Shown: positions 47,483 through 56,521, numbered from the stretch's first letter. The stretch is 64,000 nt of DNA from Candidatus Sulfopaludibacter sp. SbA3 (GCA_945903265.1 CAMDNQ010000001.1:247950-311949); one strand, 5' to 3'. The notes: generated by a model from the sequence alone, not told the origin. A program made the numbers and translations.

Positions 47483-48073
47483 ATGCGTCTCGAACTGACC
47501 GGACGGCACGTTCCCATCACTCCCACCCTCCGCACACTTGTGGAGCAGCGGCTCGCCCGCATGACGCGGCTGCTCAACGACAGCATCGTGTCCGTGCAGG
47601 TCGTCATCACGCGCGAGAAGACACGGCATCACGTCGAGATGACGCTCCATGCGCGCGGCGATCACTTCCTCCACGGTGAGGGGACTGGCCCCGATGTCCC
47701 GCGGGCGCTGGCCGCCGCGGCGGTCAAGGTGGAGCATCAGGTCCAGAAGCTGAAGAGCCGCTGGACGGAGGGCAAGCGGAAGGGGGTGTCCGCCGCCAAG
47801 GCGGGATCGGCCGCGCCGCGGCCGGAGCGGGCCGGGCGCCGCGTTGCCACGACCGCTTCCACGATCGCCGCCGGCGGTGACGGGGACCGCCAGGTACGCA
47901 TCATCCGGGCACGCCGCACCGCGATGAAGCCGATGGCGATTGAGGATGCGGCCCTCGACGTAGGGACCGGCGAAGGCGCCTTCGTCGTCTTCCGCAACGC
48001 CGCCAACGATTCTGTGACCGTGCTGTTCCGTCGCCCCGACGGCCACCTCGGCCTGATCGAGCCCGACGCGTAA
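47483..48073 (+). CDS. hpf: Ribosome hibernation promoting factor, long form
   Basis: A 196-residue protein. The N-terminal S30AE domain (about residues 1-100: LELTGRHVPITPTLRTLVEQ, HHVEMTLHARGDHF) binds the 30S subunit. A basic linker of about 35 residues follows, then the C-terminal dimerisation domain (AMKPMAIEDAALDV, FVVFRNAANDSVTVLFRRPDG, GLIEP). The two-domain long form can make inactive 100S ribosome dimers on its own. It sits next to rpoN as in many bacteria. Confidence 0.92.
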   Translation: MRLELTGRHVPITPTLRTLVEQRLARMTRLLNDSIVSVQVVITREKTRHHVEMTLHARGDHFLHGEGTGPDVPRALAAAAVKVEHQVQKLKSRWTEGKRKGVSAAKAGSAAPRPERAGRRVATTASTIAAGGDGDRQVRIIRARRTAMKPMAIEDAALDVGTGEGAFVVFRNAANDSVTVLFRRPDGHLGLIEPDA

Positions 48074-48087
48074 GGCACAATACACGG

Positions 48088-48996
48088 GTGACCACCGCGC
48101 GACGCAAGGCGCCGACCGAACCGCCCCCCGCTCGGGAGACCCTCCGCTTCGTCATCCTGACCGGCCTGTCGGGGTCGGGGAAGACGCAGGCAATCCGCGC
48201 ACTCGAGGACCTGGGCTATTTCTGCATCGACAACCTGCCGACGCAGCTGATTCCGACGATGTCCAAGCTGTCCTCGCACGACGAGGCCGCGCTGTCGAAG
48301 GTGGCGATCGTGGTCGACGTGCGCGAGGGCGGGTTCCTCAAGGAGTTTCCGCGCGTGTACCGCCAGCTGAAGGCGCGCGGCAAGCTCAAACCGACGCTGA
48401 TTTTCCTCGAAGCCACCGATTCGACGCTCGTACGGCGGTTCAGCGAGACACGCCGCCCGCATCCGCTGGCCGCGGATCGGTCGGTCAGCGAAGGGATTAC
48501 CGAGGAGCGGCAGAAGCTCGATGCCATCCGGTCGATGGCCGACATGATCCTCGACACGTCGAACATGACTGTGCACGAGCTGCGCGAGCGGTTCATGCAG
48601 ATGTCGCGGGACGGCCGCACGCGGGCCGAGATGGTCGTCAATCTGGTGAGCTTCGGGTACAAGAACGGCGTGCCGCTCGACGCGGACCTCGTCTTCGACG
48701 TGCGCTGCCTGCCGAATCCGCACTTCGTGGAAGGGCTTCGCAGCCTGACCGGCCGCGATGCGCCGGTGGTCAATTACATGCGCAAGGCGCCGGGCACCCT
48801 GGAGTTCATGGATCGTCTCAAGGGGTTCCTGGAATTCGCGCTGCCGCAGTACGTTCGCGAGGGGAAGAGTTACCTGACGGTGGCCATCGGCTGTACCGGC
48901 GGACGGCATCGCTCGGTCATGATTGCCGAGGCACTCCGTCAGTCACTGGCGAACGTCAAGGGCGTCAAGACACGGGTCAAACACAGAGATTCCTGA
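48088..48996 (+). CDS. rapZ: RapZ family P-loop protein (RNase adapter)
   Basis: A 302-residue protein of the RapZ/YvcJ family. The Walker A motif is LTGLSGSGKTQAIRAL near residues 23-38 and the C-terminal domain ends with GCTGGRHRSVMIAEAL. In enterobacteria RapZ binds glucosamine-6-phosphate and controls GlmZ decay; in other phyla the target is not well known. The start is GTG at 48088. The usual neighbour ptsN is absent and a cupin follows 1 nt after the stop. Confidence 0.92.
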   Translation: MTTARRKAPTEPPPARETLRFVILTGLSGSGKTQAIRALEDLGYFCIDNLPTQLIPTMSKLSSHDEAALSKVAIVVDVREGGFLKEFPRVYRQLKARGKLKPTLIFLEATDSTLVRRFSETRRPHPLAADRSVSEGITEERQKLDAIRSMADMILDTSNMTVHELRERFMQMSRDGRTRAEMVVNLVSFGYKNGVPLDADLVFDVRCLPNPHFVEGLRSLTGRDAPVVNYMRKAPGTLEFMDRLKGFLEFALPQYVREGKSYLTVAIGCTGGRHRSVMIAEALRQSLANVKGVKTRVKHRDS

Positions 48997-48997
48997 T

Positions 48998-49342
48998 ATG
49001 GCACCGACACGCGTGGACAAACCGTGGGGATACGAGCTCCACTGGGCGAAGACCGAACGCTACGTGGGCAAGATCCTGCACGTGAAGGCCGGGCATGCGC
49101 TCAGTCTTCAGTACCACAACATCAAGGACGAGACGATCTATCTCCACAGCGGACGGATGCTGTTCGAAATCGAGCGCGACGGCGAGCTCACGAAGCAGGA
49201 AATGGCGCCCGGCGACGCGGTGCACGTGACGCCGAAGACGGTGCATCGCATGACGGCCATCGAGGATTGCGACATCCTCGAGGTGTCGACACCGGAACTC
49301 GATGACGTGGTGAGGCTCGAGGATCGGTACGGGCGAACCTAG
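48998..49342 (+). CDS. Small cupin, mannose-6-phosphate isomerase type II-like
   Basis: A 114-residue single-domain cupin. [20 protein letters not shown] and [18 protein letters not shown] resemble the C-terminal domain of ManC-type phosphomannose isomerases, and [16 protein letters not shown] provides a second histidine pair. Stand-alone domains of this kind may isomerise or bind sugar phosphates; activity is not proven. The gene follows rapZ by 1 nt and overlaps the convergent ssb gene at CTAG (49339-49342). Given the RapZ link to amino-sugar control, a sugar-phosphate role is a reasonable inference. Confidence 0.8.
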   Translation: MAPTRVDKPWGYELHWAKTERYVGKILHVKAGHALSLQYHNIKDETIYLHSGRMLFEIERDGELTKQEMAPGDAVHVTPKTVHRMTAIEDCDILEVSTPELDDVVRLEDRYGRT

Positions 49343-49776
49343 AACGGAATATCGTCGTCCGTAATCGGATCCATCGGTGGCTCGTCCGGTCCGGACGGCT
49401 GCGCGCCCCCGCGGTCCATGCTGCGTCCACCCCCGGCACCGCTGCCACCGCCGCCCAGCAGCGTGATGCGGTCGGCCTTGATCTCGGTGGTGTACCGTTT
49501 GTTCCCGTCCTTGTCGTCCCACTGGCGCGTCTGCAGGCGTCCCTCGACGTAAATCTGCTTCCCCTTGACGAGATATTCCTGCAGCGACTCCGCCTGCTTG
49601 CCCCACAGGACAATGCGGTGCCATTCGGTCTTTTCCTGTTTCTGGCCCTGCTTGTCGTTCCACACTTCGGTGGTGGCGAGGTTGAGAGTCGCGACGGCGG
49701 CGCCGCCCGGCGTGTAGCGCAGCTCGGCATCGCGGCCGAGATTGCCTACCAGAATGACTTTGTTGACGCTTCCCAT
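49339..49776 (-). CDS. ssb: Single-stranded DNA-binding protein
   Basis: A 145-residue SSB with an N-terminal OB fold ([52 protein letters not shown]). A Gly/Ser-rich linker follows, then the acidic tip DDDIPF that recruits repair and replication proteins. It is the last gene after the Tol-Pal run, 45 nt after cpoB, and its stop overlaps the cupin gene stop. Confidence 0.95.
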   Translation of the reverse strand: MGSVNKVILVGNLGRDAELRYTPGGAAVATLNLATTEVWNDKQGQKQEKTEWHRIVLWGKQAESLQEYLVKGKQIYVEGRLQTRQWDDKDGNKRYTTEIKADRITLLGGGGSGAGGGRSMDRGGAQPSGPDEPPMDPITDDDIPF

Positions 49777-49820
49777 ATCGGTTCAGTTTAGCTCGACAGG
49801 TGTGACAGCGGAGGTCCAAG

Positions 49821-50693
49821 CTACCGCGGTTGGACGGGCGCGCGGCTCAGAAGCTGTTTGGCGAGACGTCCGGCGTCGCTGTCGGGCGCCATTTTCACCA
49901 CGGTCTCCCAGGACGCGCGTGCCGCGTCGGTCTGTCCGAGCCGCTCCTGGGACATCCCGCGCTTGTAGTAGGCGAGCGGCACCGAGTTGGTGTTCGGATA
50001 TACGGTGATCACCTTGTCGTACTCGGCCACGGCCTCGGCCCATTTGTTCTGCGAAAAGTAGGTATCCCCGATATTGAACTGGGCGTCATCGGCGAGCTCG
50101 GACTTTGGAAACGTCTTGAGGAACGTCTGGAATCCGCTGATCGCGCTGTCCCACTGGCCGGCAAAGAAGTCGGCGCGCGCCGTGTCGAAGAGTCTTGTCG
50201 GCGACAAGCCTGCCGCAGAAGGGAGCGGAGCCGCGGGCGCCGGTGCCGGCACGTTCGGATCAACGGGTGCGTTCGGATCGACCGGCGTCGCGGCGGCGGC
50301 AGCGGCCACTGCCGCCTGCTGAAATGCCTGTACGGTGGCGCGCAGCGCCTCGACCTCTTCCTGGAGTGACGTGATGCGGACGTTGGTGTCGCCGGCCCGC
50401 TCGCGCGCCACCCCGACGTCGTTGGCCATGTTGTCGATCAGCAGCTTCTGATCGGCAAATGCCTTCTTCAGGACGTTATTGCTGTCCTCGAGCCGCGCAT
50501 TGAGCGTTTTGATCGACTCGGCCAGGACCTGATTGAGCGTCGAGAGTGTGATGGCGAGCTGCTGGGACTGTTCCTGAAGCATCCGGAGCTCTGCGGCCAT
50601 CTGCTGATGCTCGCGGTTCTGCGCGGCGGCAGGCGCCGCGACAGACAGTGACAGCGCGAGCGCGGCCAGCGCCCGGAGAGTCCTCTTCGTCAT
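49821..50693 (-). CDS. cpoB: Tol-Pal system coordinator CpoB (YbgF-like)
   Basis: About 290 residues with a signal peptide (LSVAAPAAAQ). A coiled-coil region covers about residues 25-130 (MLQEQSQQLAITLSTLNQVL), then a Pro/Ala linker (VDPNVPAPAPAAP), then TPR repeats (LFDTARADFFAGQWDSAISG, AQFNIGDTYFSQNKWAEAV, YYKRGMSQERLGQTDAA). ATG at 50693 is chosen over an upstream ATG because a GAGG lies before it and the signal peptide then starts properly. CpoB links Tol-Pal activity to PBP function at the septum. Confidence 0.9.
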   Translation of the reverse strand: MTKRTLRALAALALSLSVAAPAAAQNREHQQMAAELRMLQEQSQQLAITLSTLNQVLAESIKTLNARLEDSNNVLKKAFADQKLLIDNMANDVGVARERAGDTNVRITSLQEEVEALRATVQAFQQAAVAAAAAATPVDPNAPVDPNVPAPAPAAPLPSAAGLSPTRLFDTARADFFAGQWDSAISGFQTFLKTFPKSELADDAQFNIGDTYFSQNKWAEAVAEYDKVITVYPNTNSVPLAYYKRGMSQERLGQTDAARASWETVVKMAPDSDAGRLAKQLLSRAPVQPR

Positions 50694-50727
50694 GCTCGAG
50701 CCTCGGGCCCCATCCCAGTGGCCCATG

Positions 50728-51300
50728 TTACTTCGCGGTGATGACAAATTGAGCGCGGCGGTTCGAGGTCCACGCCTTTTCGTCGTGGCCCGTATCGAAC
50801 GGGAATTCCTTGCCGTAGCTCACCGTTCGAATCCGGTCGGGAGCGACCCCCAGCGACACCAGGTACGTTTTGACCGCGACCGCGCGCCGCTCGCCTAGCG
50901 CGAGGTTGTACTCGGCCGTGCCCCGCTCATCGCAGTGGCCCTCGACTGTGACGACCCAGGTCGAGTTCTTCTTCAGCAGTCCGGCATTCTCGACCACCAC
51001 GGAACGTCCGCCATCGTCGAGCTCCGCGCTGTCCTCCCCGAAAAACACCGGCTTGAAGGGTGACTCCCGATTGAGATCGTCCAGTGTCCGGTTGCCGATG
51101 GCATCTTCGCCCAGCGGTTCGGAGGGCACCGGCAGCGCGTCTTCCACGCGCGTCGGCGCGGGTGGGGGCGGAGGTGTGGTGGCTGCGGCCTGCGGCGGCG
51201 CGGGAGCCGGAGCGGGAGCGATGACCGGGGGCTGCCGGCGCGAGCAGGCGACGGCGCCGATCGCGACGACGAGGATCAGGACGAGCAGTCGGATTTTCAT
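50728..51300 (-). CDS. pal: Peptidoglycan-associated lipoprotein Pal
   Basis: About 190 residues. The lipoprotein signal ends AIGAVAC, followed by a Pro-rich stretch (residues about 25-60). The C-terminal OmpA-like domain has the peptidoglycan-binding pattern VTVEGHCDERGTAEYNLALG and GERRAVAVKTYLVSLG. It tethers the outer membrane to the wall and cycles with TolB. ATG at 51300 overlaps the tolB TGA. Confidence 0.95.
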   Translation of the reverse strand: MKIRLLVLILVVAIGAVACSRRQPPVIAPAPAPAPPQAAATTPPPPPAPTRVEDALPVPSEPLGEDAIGNRTLDDLNRESPFKPVFFGEDSAELDDGGRSVVVENAGLLKKNSTWVVTVEGHCDERGTAEYNLALGERRAVAVKTYLVSLGVAPDRIRTVSYGKEFPFDTGHDEKAWTSNRRAQFVITAK

Positions 51301-52679
51301 CAGTTGGACCATGCGGGGGTGTAGTTGTTGCCGTCGCGGGTAATCTGCTTCGCGCCCCGGCCGTCTCGGCCGATCGTGTGGATCTGCGTGCGGCCGCTTC
51401 GCGTGGATGTGAACGCGAGATGCCGCCCGTTCGGGGCGTAGGCGGGGCTTTCGTTGCTGCCCTCGCCGAATGTGATCTGGCGCGTGACGCCGGTCGCCAG
51501 GTCGTACACCTTGACGTCGTAGCCAGGCCCGGTTCGCGCGGCGAACGCGATTTCATTGAACGGGGCGGGGGACCAGGTCGGCCGATCCGCGTACGACTCG
51601 GCGGTCGTCAGGCGCCGCAGATTCAATCCGTCGGCGCCGACGATGTAGATCTGCGGCTGGCCGGCGCGGTCGGAGGTGAAGGCGATCTGTGTGCCGGTTG
51701 GAGACCAGGTCGGCGACGTGTCGATCGCGGGATGATTCGTCAGCCGCCGGAGGCCCGACCCGTCGCGATTGATGATGTACAGGTCGGGGTTTCCGTCGCG
51801 GCTGGACGTGAACACGATCCGCGTGCCGTCCGGAGAAAACATCGGCAGCCAGTTCTGCGTGCCGCCCTTGGTCGGCTCCTGCTGGACGCCCTGGTAGATC
51901 ATCGCGATGAAGAGGTCGGGGTAGCCGCGGCGGTACGACGTATAGGCAATGCCACGGGCGTCGGGCGACCAGACCGGCGTGAGGTTGAGCGCGCGGTTCG
52001 TGGTGATCCGGCGCGAGTTGGCCCCGTCATAGTCGGCGATGTAGATCTCCTTGACGTCGCGATCCTGCACGCTGCCGACGATCCGCTCACGGTTGCGGTC
52101 CGACGAAAACGCCAGCTTCGTACGGGCGACGCCACGCAGCGCCCGCTGCTGCTGGTGCACCTCGTCGGCAATGGTGTGCGCGTACAACCGCGGGTTGCCA
52201 TCGGTGCCTGTGTATTCCTTCGCGAAGACCTGCTGTCGCGTGCGGACGTTATAGAGGCGCACTTCGATTCTGACCGTCGTGCCGGTTTTCTGCACGGTGC
52301 CGAACACCACGCCGTCCGCGCCCAGCTCGCGCCATGCGTCGAAGGGAATCTGCTGGGCCGTGCGCGCCACGGGAACGGTGGTGTAGGTGTCGCGTGGAAT
52401 GAGGTAGAACTCGCGCTCGAACGACAGGTCGTCCCAGAGCACCTGGCCGAGCGTCTTCGCGACGTCGGCGGCGTCGGGCGTGGCCGCGATGAAGTCGGGA
52501 ACCGCATAGCGGGGCGGCGTGCCCGGGTCGCCGCTGATGACCACCGCGACTTCGGACGGCTGCTGAGTGGCGGGCGCGGGTGTCTGGTCCTGCGCCGACA
52601 CGGCGAACACGCCGGCACAAAGCAGCGCTGCGACAACGCCCAACGCCCGACGCGCATTTTCCTTACACATGTTTTTCAC
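51300..52679 (-). CDS. tolB: Tol-Pal system beta-propeller protein TolB
   Basis: A 459-residue protein with a signal peptide (LLCAGVFAVSAQ). Its N-terminal alpha/beta domain (about residues 40-180) is followed by a six-bladed PD40 propeller (IYIADYDGANSRRIT, PVWSPDARGIAYTSYR, PMFSPDGTRIVFTSSRDG, PTWSPTGTQIAFTSDRAG). It binds Pal and the TolA C-terminus. The start is GTG at 52679, overlapping the upstream stop; ATG at 52670 is an alternative. Confidence 0.94.
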   Translation of the reverse strand: MKNMCKENARRALGVVAALLCAGVFAVSAQDQTPAPATQQPSEVAVVISGDPGTPPRYAVPDFIAATPDAADVAKTLGQVLWDDLSFEREFYLIPRDTYTTVPVARTAQQIPFDAWRELGADGVVFGTVQKTGTTVRIEVRLYNVRTRQQVFAKEYTGTDGNPRLYAHTIADEVHQQQRALRGVARTKLAFSSDRNRERIVGSVQDRDVKEIYIADYDGANSRRITTNRALNLTPVWSPDARGIAYTSYRRGYPDLFIAMIYQGVQQEPTKGGTQNWLPMFSPDGTRIVFTSSRDGNPDLYIINRDGSGLRRLTNHPAIDTSPTWSPTGTQIAFTSDRAGQPQIYIVGADGLNLRRLTTAESYADRPTWSPAPFNEIAFAARTGPGYDVKVYDLATGVTRQITFGEGSNESPAYAPNGRHLAFTSTRSGRTQIHTIGRDGRGAKQITRDGNNYTPAWSN

Positions 52680-53428
52680 CGTAAGTACTCGAATGTGACG
52701 CGCATGGTCAGCGTCTGGTTGGGATACTGCGGCGGCAGCTCCGGCAATCGCGTGCGCAGCAGCGCCTGCTGAGCTGCGAGATCGAGCGCGACGAATCCGC
52801 TCGTTTGAAATACTTGCACGCCTTCAATCGATCCGCGACGCGTAATCGTGAATCTCATGACGGTTGATCCCGCCACGCCCTGTTTCTGCTGCCAGTTCTG
52901 CTGAATGAGCCCGACGAGCTGCTGCAGGTATTCCGGGCAGCAGAAATCGCCGACTTCGAGCTGCACGCCGCTGCCGCCCGATCCACCGGTAGACAATCCG
53001 AACCCCTGGCCACGCGCCCCTGTTTCCGTCTTCGTGGCGCCCGGCGTTGGTTCTTCTTCCGTTGGTTTCGCGGTGCCGGGCCGCGTCGTGCGCGCAGGGG
53101 TCGCCGGCTTCGGCTTGGGTGCGGGGAGCGCTTCTCGCACCGCAGGCTTGGGGGGCGTCGGGGCCGGCGGAGCCTCGGGTTTTGGCGCCGGCGCCGCGAC
53201 CTCCCGTCCAGCCATCGGTGTCATGCCGCCCGCGCGGGGGCCGGGCGCACCGGCCAGGCTGATGGTCATCACCGTCGTGGGCGGCTCGTTCGCCGTGGTT
53301 CCCCAGTTGAATCCGAGTATCAGCACGGCAACCATCGCGACGTGGGCGCCGACCGACCAGACGAGCACGCCGCCCAGCGGCTCCGTCAGCTGCTGCCGCG
53401 CGACGATCACATCGGTGACGTCGCTCAC
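52676..53428 (-). CDS. TolA/TonB-type energy-transducing protein
   Basis: A 250-residue protein with an N-terminal membrane anchor (about residues 20-42), a Pro/Lys-rich periplasm-spanning linker (about 80-140) and a C-terminal TonB-like domain (TVMRFTITRRGSIEGVQV, ALLRTRLPELPPQYPNQTL). Its place between tolR and tolB, with overlaps on both sides, indicates it fills the TolA role. The linker is short and Pro-rich rather than the long Ala-rich helix of E. coli TolA. GDFCCPEYLQQL holds two adjacent cysteines of unknown meaning. Confidence 0.85.
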   Translation of the reverse strand: MSDVTDVIVARQQLTEPLGGVLVWSVGAHVAMVAVLILGFNWGTTANEPPTTVMTISLAGAPGPRAGGMTPMAGREVAAPAPKPEAPPAPTPPKPAVREALPAPKPKPATPARTTRPGTAKPTEEEPTPGATKTETGARGQGFGLSTGGSGGSGVQLEVGDFCCPEYLQQLVGLIQQNWQQKQGVAGSTVMRFTITRRGSIEGVQVFQTSGFVALDLAAQQALLRTRLPELPPQYPNQTLTMRVTFEYLR

Positions 53429-53886
53429 TGTTCTCCAGGCAGCTTCGAGATGATCCCGACGTTCACCACGCCGCCTTCCTTCAGCCGATCGAAGACCTCC
53501 ATCAGTTCCTGCAGGTTCACTTCGCCGTCGCCGCGAAGGTAGACCAGCTTGTCGCTGCGCGTCAGCATGATCTGGCGGACGCGCTCCGCCAGGAAATCGA
53601 GCCGCACCGCTTCCTTGTCGATGAAGACCCGGCGGTCTTCGCGATACGACACGGGAAGATCGACGAAGAGCCGGTCGCTGGCAATCTCCTGTGATCGGCT
53701 GGCGACGGGAAGGTTGACCTCGACGCCGCGCTGCAGCATCGGTGCGGCCACCATGAAGATGATCAGGAGCACGAGCATCACGTCGACCATCGGGACGACG
53801 TTGATCTCTGAAAGGGTGGGGGAGACCCGCCGCCCGCGCCGATGGCGCCCTCCAGCGTTGGGCGCCGATGCCATAACCTTCGGCAT
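53425..53886 (-). CDS. tolR: TolR/ExbD biopolymer transport protein
   Basis: About 153 residues. A basic cytoplasmic start is followed by the single membrane helix with the proton-path aspartate (INVVPMVDVMLVLLIIFMV) and a periplasmic domain (FVDLPVSYREDRRVFIDKEA, VYLRGDGEVNLQELMEVFDR). With TolQ it forms the proton-driven motor acting on the TolA-like protein. ATG at 53886 lies 8 nt after tolQ. Its stop overlaps the tolA-like ATG. Confidence 0.93.
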   Translation of the reverse strand: MPKVMASAPNAGGRHRRGRRVSPTLSEINVVPMVDVMLVLLIIFMVAAPMLQRGVEVNLPVASRSQEIASDRLFVDLPVSYREDRRVFIDKEAVRLDFLAERVRQIMLTRSDKLVYLRGDGEVNLQELMEVFDRLKEGGVVNVGIISKLPGEQ

Positions 53887-53894
53887 ATGTGGGT

Positions 53895-54656
53895 CTAGGT
53901 GAAATTGCGCTCGGCGATGTTCAGGAACTCGAGCGCGAAGTCGTCCATGGCCGCCGAGAACTCCTTCACGCGATGCGTGAAGTGGTTGTAGAAGACGAGC
54001 GCAGGAATCGCCGCAAACAGTCCCATCGCCGTGGCGATCAGGGCCTCGCTGATGCCGGGCGCGACGATCGCCAGGTTCGTCGAGCCCGTCAGGCCGATGC
54101 GTTGAAACGCAATCATGATTCCAACGACGGTCCCGAAGAGTCCGATGAATGGCGTCACGCTGGCGGTTGTGGCCAGGAACGTCATCCGCCGCTCCAGCTT
54201 GCTGACTTCCGTCGTCGCGGCGCGGATGAGCGCGCGGTCGACGCCGTCGAGGCTCTTCAACATTGGACGCGCGGCGGCCGCCGGCGGATTGGATGCGGGC
54301 GCCGCGCCGGCACTCGTCGTCCGGAACTGCGCATTGATTTCCGCATAGCCGGCCTGGAACACGCCGACGAGCGGCGTGGCCGGCAGTGTCGGACATGCGG
54401 CCTGGACTTCAGAGAACTTGCTGCTGCGCCGGAAGATTTCAAGGAAGCGCGAGGTATCGCGCTCCGATCGCCGGAACGACCAGAACTTCTGAAGGATGAT
54501 CGCCCATGAGGCGACGGAGAACACCACGAGGATGACCAGCACCGCCTGATTGATCGGCGTGGCATCGGCGAGGAGTGTGATGAGATCGCTCCCGAATGCA
54601 GGGGCGCCTTCGCTCTGCACTTGCAGCGCGAGGAGTAGGGAGCCGAGCGTGCGCAC
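53895..54656 (-). CDS. tolQ: TolQ/ExbB proton channel protein
   Basis: About 253 residues with three membrane helices (around residues 28-50, 158-185, 198-220). The conserved ends are AVLVILVVFSVASWAIILQKF and TPFIGLFGTVVGIMIAF. GTG at 54656 is chosen because a GGAGG Shine-Dalgarno lies 5 nt upstream; an ATG at 54716 would add a 20-residue extension unlike the family. It heads the Tol-Pal operon (tolQ-tolR-tolA-like-tolB-pal-cpoB), and recN diverges 109 nt away. The usual ybgC gene is absent. Confidence 0.93.
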   Translation of the reverse strand: MRTLGSLLLALQVQSEGAPAFGSDLITLLADATPINQAVLVILVVFSVASWAIILQKFWSFRRSERDTSRFLEIFRRSSKFSEVQAACPTLPATPLVGVFQAGYAEINAQFRTTSAGAAPASNPPAAAARPMLKSLDGVDRALIRAATTEVSKLERRMTFLATTASVTPFIGLFGTVVGIMIAFQRIGLTGSTNLAIVAPGISEALIATAMGLFAAIPALVFYNHFTHRVKEFSAAMDDFALEFLNIAERNFT

Positions 54657-54765
54657 AGATGCCTCCGAACGTCGGACGCGCGCCGCTGGGAAGGCGCAGA
54701 CGGGCCAGCGTAGCACGCGCCCTGAATGCAGTCAAAGCAATGATACGATGGAACTTCCGCGCGCA

Positions 54766-56493
54766 ATGCTCCGCCTGCTCCGCATCCGTAACCTCGCGGT
54801 GATCGAGGCCGTCGAGGTCGAGTTCGAGCCAGGCTTCAACGTCCTCACAGGAGAGACGGGCGCCGGCAAGTCGATTCTCGTCGAGGCCGTCGGCCTCCTC
54901 CTTGGCGGCCGCGCGTCGGCCGATCTCGTCCGCACGGGCGAATCCCAGGCCACGATCGAAGCCCTGTTCGAATCGGGTGATCAGGAAATTGTCGTTCGGC
55001 GCGAGCTCTCGAGCCAGGGCCGCAGCCGATCGTTCATCAATGGCGCGCTCGCGACCGCCGCCGCGCTTCGCGACCTGTCGACGCGTCTGGTGGAGCTGCA
55101 CGGACAGCACGAGCATCAGGCGCTGCTCGATCCCCAGACGCATCTGCCATTGCTCGACGCGTACGCCGGCCTCCACCAGCCTGTACGAACCGTCGCCGAC
55201 GCGTGGGTGGCGGTCCGCACCCTGCGCGAGCAGCTCGAGCGCTCCCGGATGGACTCGCGGGAGAAGGCTGCGCGGCTGGACCTGATTGCCTTTCAGCTCG
55301 GCGAGATCGAGAAGGCGACACCCGCGGCACATGAGGACGACACCCTCGCCGCCACGCGTCAGGTGCTCGCCAGCGCGGAGCGCGTCCAGCGCCTGTGCGA
55401 GGAGAGTTACGCCGCGCTTTACGACAGTGACGGCGCGGCCCTCTCGGCGCTCGGCGGCATCTGGAAGCGAGTAGGGGAGCTGTCGGAGATCGATCCGCGG
55501 TTTGTCCCATACGTGGAAGCGCGGGACGGGATCAAGGGGCAGCTCGAAGACCTCGCCTTCTTCCTGCGAAGCTACGCTGACGGCGTCGATGCCTCCCCCG
55601 GCCGGCTGCAGGAGGTCGAGGACCGCCTTGCACTCCTGGAGCGTCTCAAGCGGAAGTACGGGCCCACGCTTGATGACGTGCTCGATCGGGGCCGGGCGCT
55701 CGGACGCGAACGCGACCTGCTGACCGGAGCGAGCGGCCGCGCCGAGGACCTTGAAGCGGCGCTTCGGGCAGCGACTGAAACGTTTCTGGTGGCTGCGCGC
55801 GACCTGTCACGCCGCCGGCGGGCCGCCGCGGGGCCGTTCGCCCGCACGCTGGAAGAACTGGTTGCGGAACTGGCCATGGCGCGGACCCGCTTCGAGGTGC
55901 GCCTCAACGAACGCGAGCTCGACCCCGAGGCGTGGAGCGAGCGCGGCATCGATGAGGGGGAGTTCTATCTGTCGCCGAACCCGGGCGAGGATCTCAGGCC
56001 CCTCGCCAGGATTGTGTCTGGCGGCGAACTGTCGCGCGTGATGCTCGCGCTCAAGACGCTGGCGGCGGGCGACGGGGGAGGGAAGACGCTCATCTTCGAC
56101 GAAGTCGATGCGGGCATCGGCGGCCGGGTCGCCGACGTGGTCGGAAGCCGGCTCCAGTCGCTTGGCAGCCGCTTTCAGGTGCTCTGCATCACGCACCTTC
56201 CGCAGATTGCCGCGCGTGCGTCCACGCATTTCCGGATCGAGAAGGACGTTCGCGGCGGCCGCACCGTCACGACAGTCCAGCCGTTGACGGCGTCCGACCG
56301 GATCGACGAGCTCGCGCGGATGATAGGCGGGGCCGTCGTGAGCGAGCCCGTTCGGACGACCGCGCGGGAGATGATCGCCGGGGCCGCCGTAGCGCAGGAC
56401 GCCATGGCGCCCAGGGCGAAAGCGAAAGACGAAAGCGAAAGTCCCCGGAAAGTCCAACGAAAAGCCGGATCTCCAAAGCCTGCGAAGATGTAG
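54766..56493 (+). CDS. recN: DNA repair protein RecN
   Basis: About 575 residues, an SMC-like ATPase for double-strand-break repair. Walker A is LTGETGAGKSILVEAV near residue 29. A central coiled-coil region spans about residues 160-370, and the C-terminal half has the ABC signature IVSGGELSRVMLALK and Walker B TLIFDEVDAGIGG. ATG at 54766 gives the family start MLRLLRIRNLAVIE; ATG at 54748 is in frame. The last ~25 residues are Lys/Ala-rich and low in complexity. The stop codon lies inside a REP-like palindrome. Confidence 0.94.
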   Translation: MLRLLRIRNLAVIEAVEVEFEPGFNVLTGETGAGKSILVEAVGLLLGGRASADLVRTGESQATIEALFESGDQEIVVRRELSSQGRSRSFINGALATAAALRDLSTRLVELHGQHEHQALLDPQTHLPLLDAYAGLHQPVRTVADAWVAVRTLREQLERSRMDSREKAARLDLIAFQLGEIEKATPAAHEDDTLAATRQVLASAERVQRLCEESYAALYDSDGAALSALGGIWKRVGELSEIDPRFVPYVEARDGIKGQLEDLAFFLRSYADGVDASPGRLQEVEDRLALLERLKRKYGPTLDDVLDRGRALGRERDLLTGASGRAEDLEAALRAATETFLVAARDLSRRRRAAAGPFARTLEELVAELAMARTRFEVRLNERELDPEAWSERGIDEGEFYLSPNPGEDLRPLARIVSGGELSRVMLALKTLAAGDGGGKTLIFDEVDAGIGGRVADVVGSRLQSLGSRFQVLCITHLPQIAARASTHFRIEKDVRGGRTVTTVQPLTASDRIDELARMIGGAVVSEPVRTTAREMIAGAAVAQDAMAPRAKAKDESESPRKVQRKAGSPKPAKM

Positions 56494-56515
56494 CGTCCGG
56501 CCTCGAGGCCGGCCC
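56490..56515. repeat. REP-like palindrome between recN and miaB
   Basis: The 26-nt unit starts GTAGCGTCCGGCCTCGAGG and matches the 9806-9831 unit at 22 of 26 positions. Its core CCGGCCTCGAGGCCGG is a perfect palindrome. It contains the recN TAG and ends 6 nt before the miaB ATG. Confidence 0.6.
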
Positions 56516-56521
56516 ATACCC

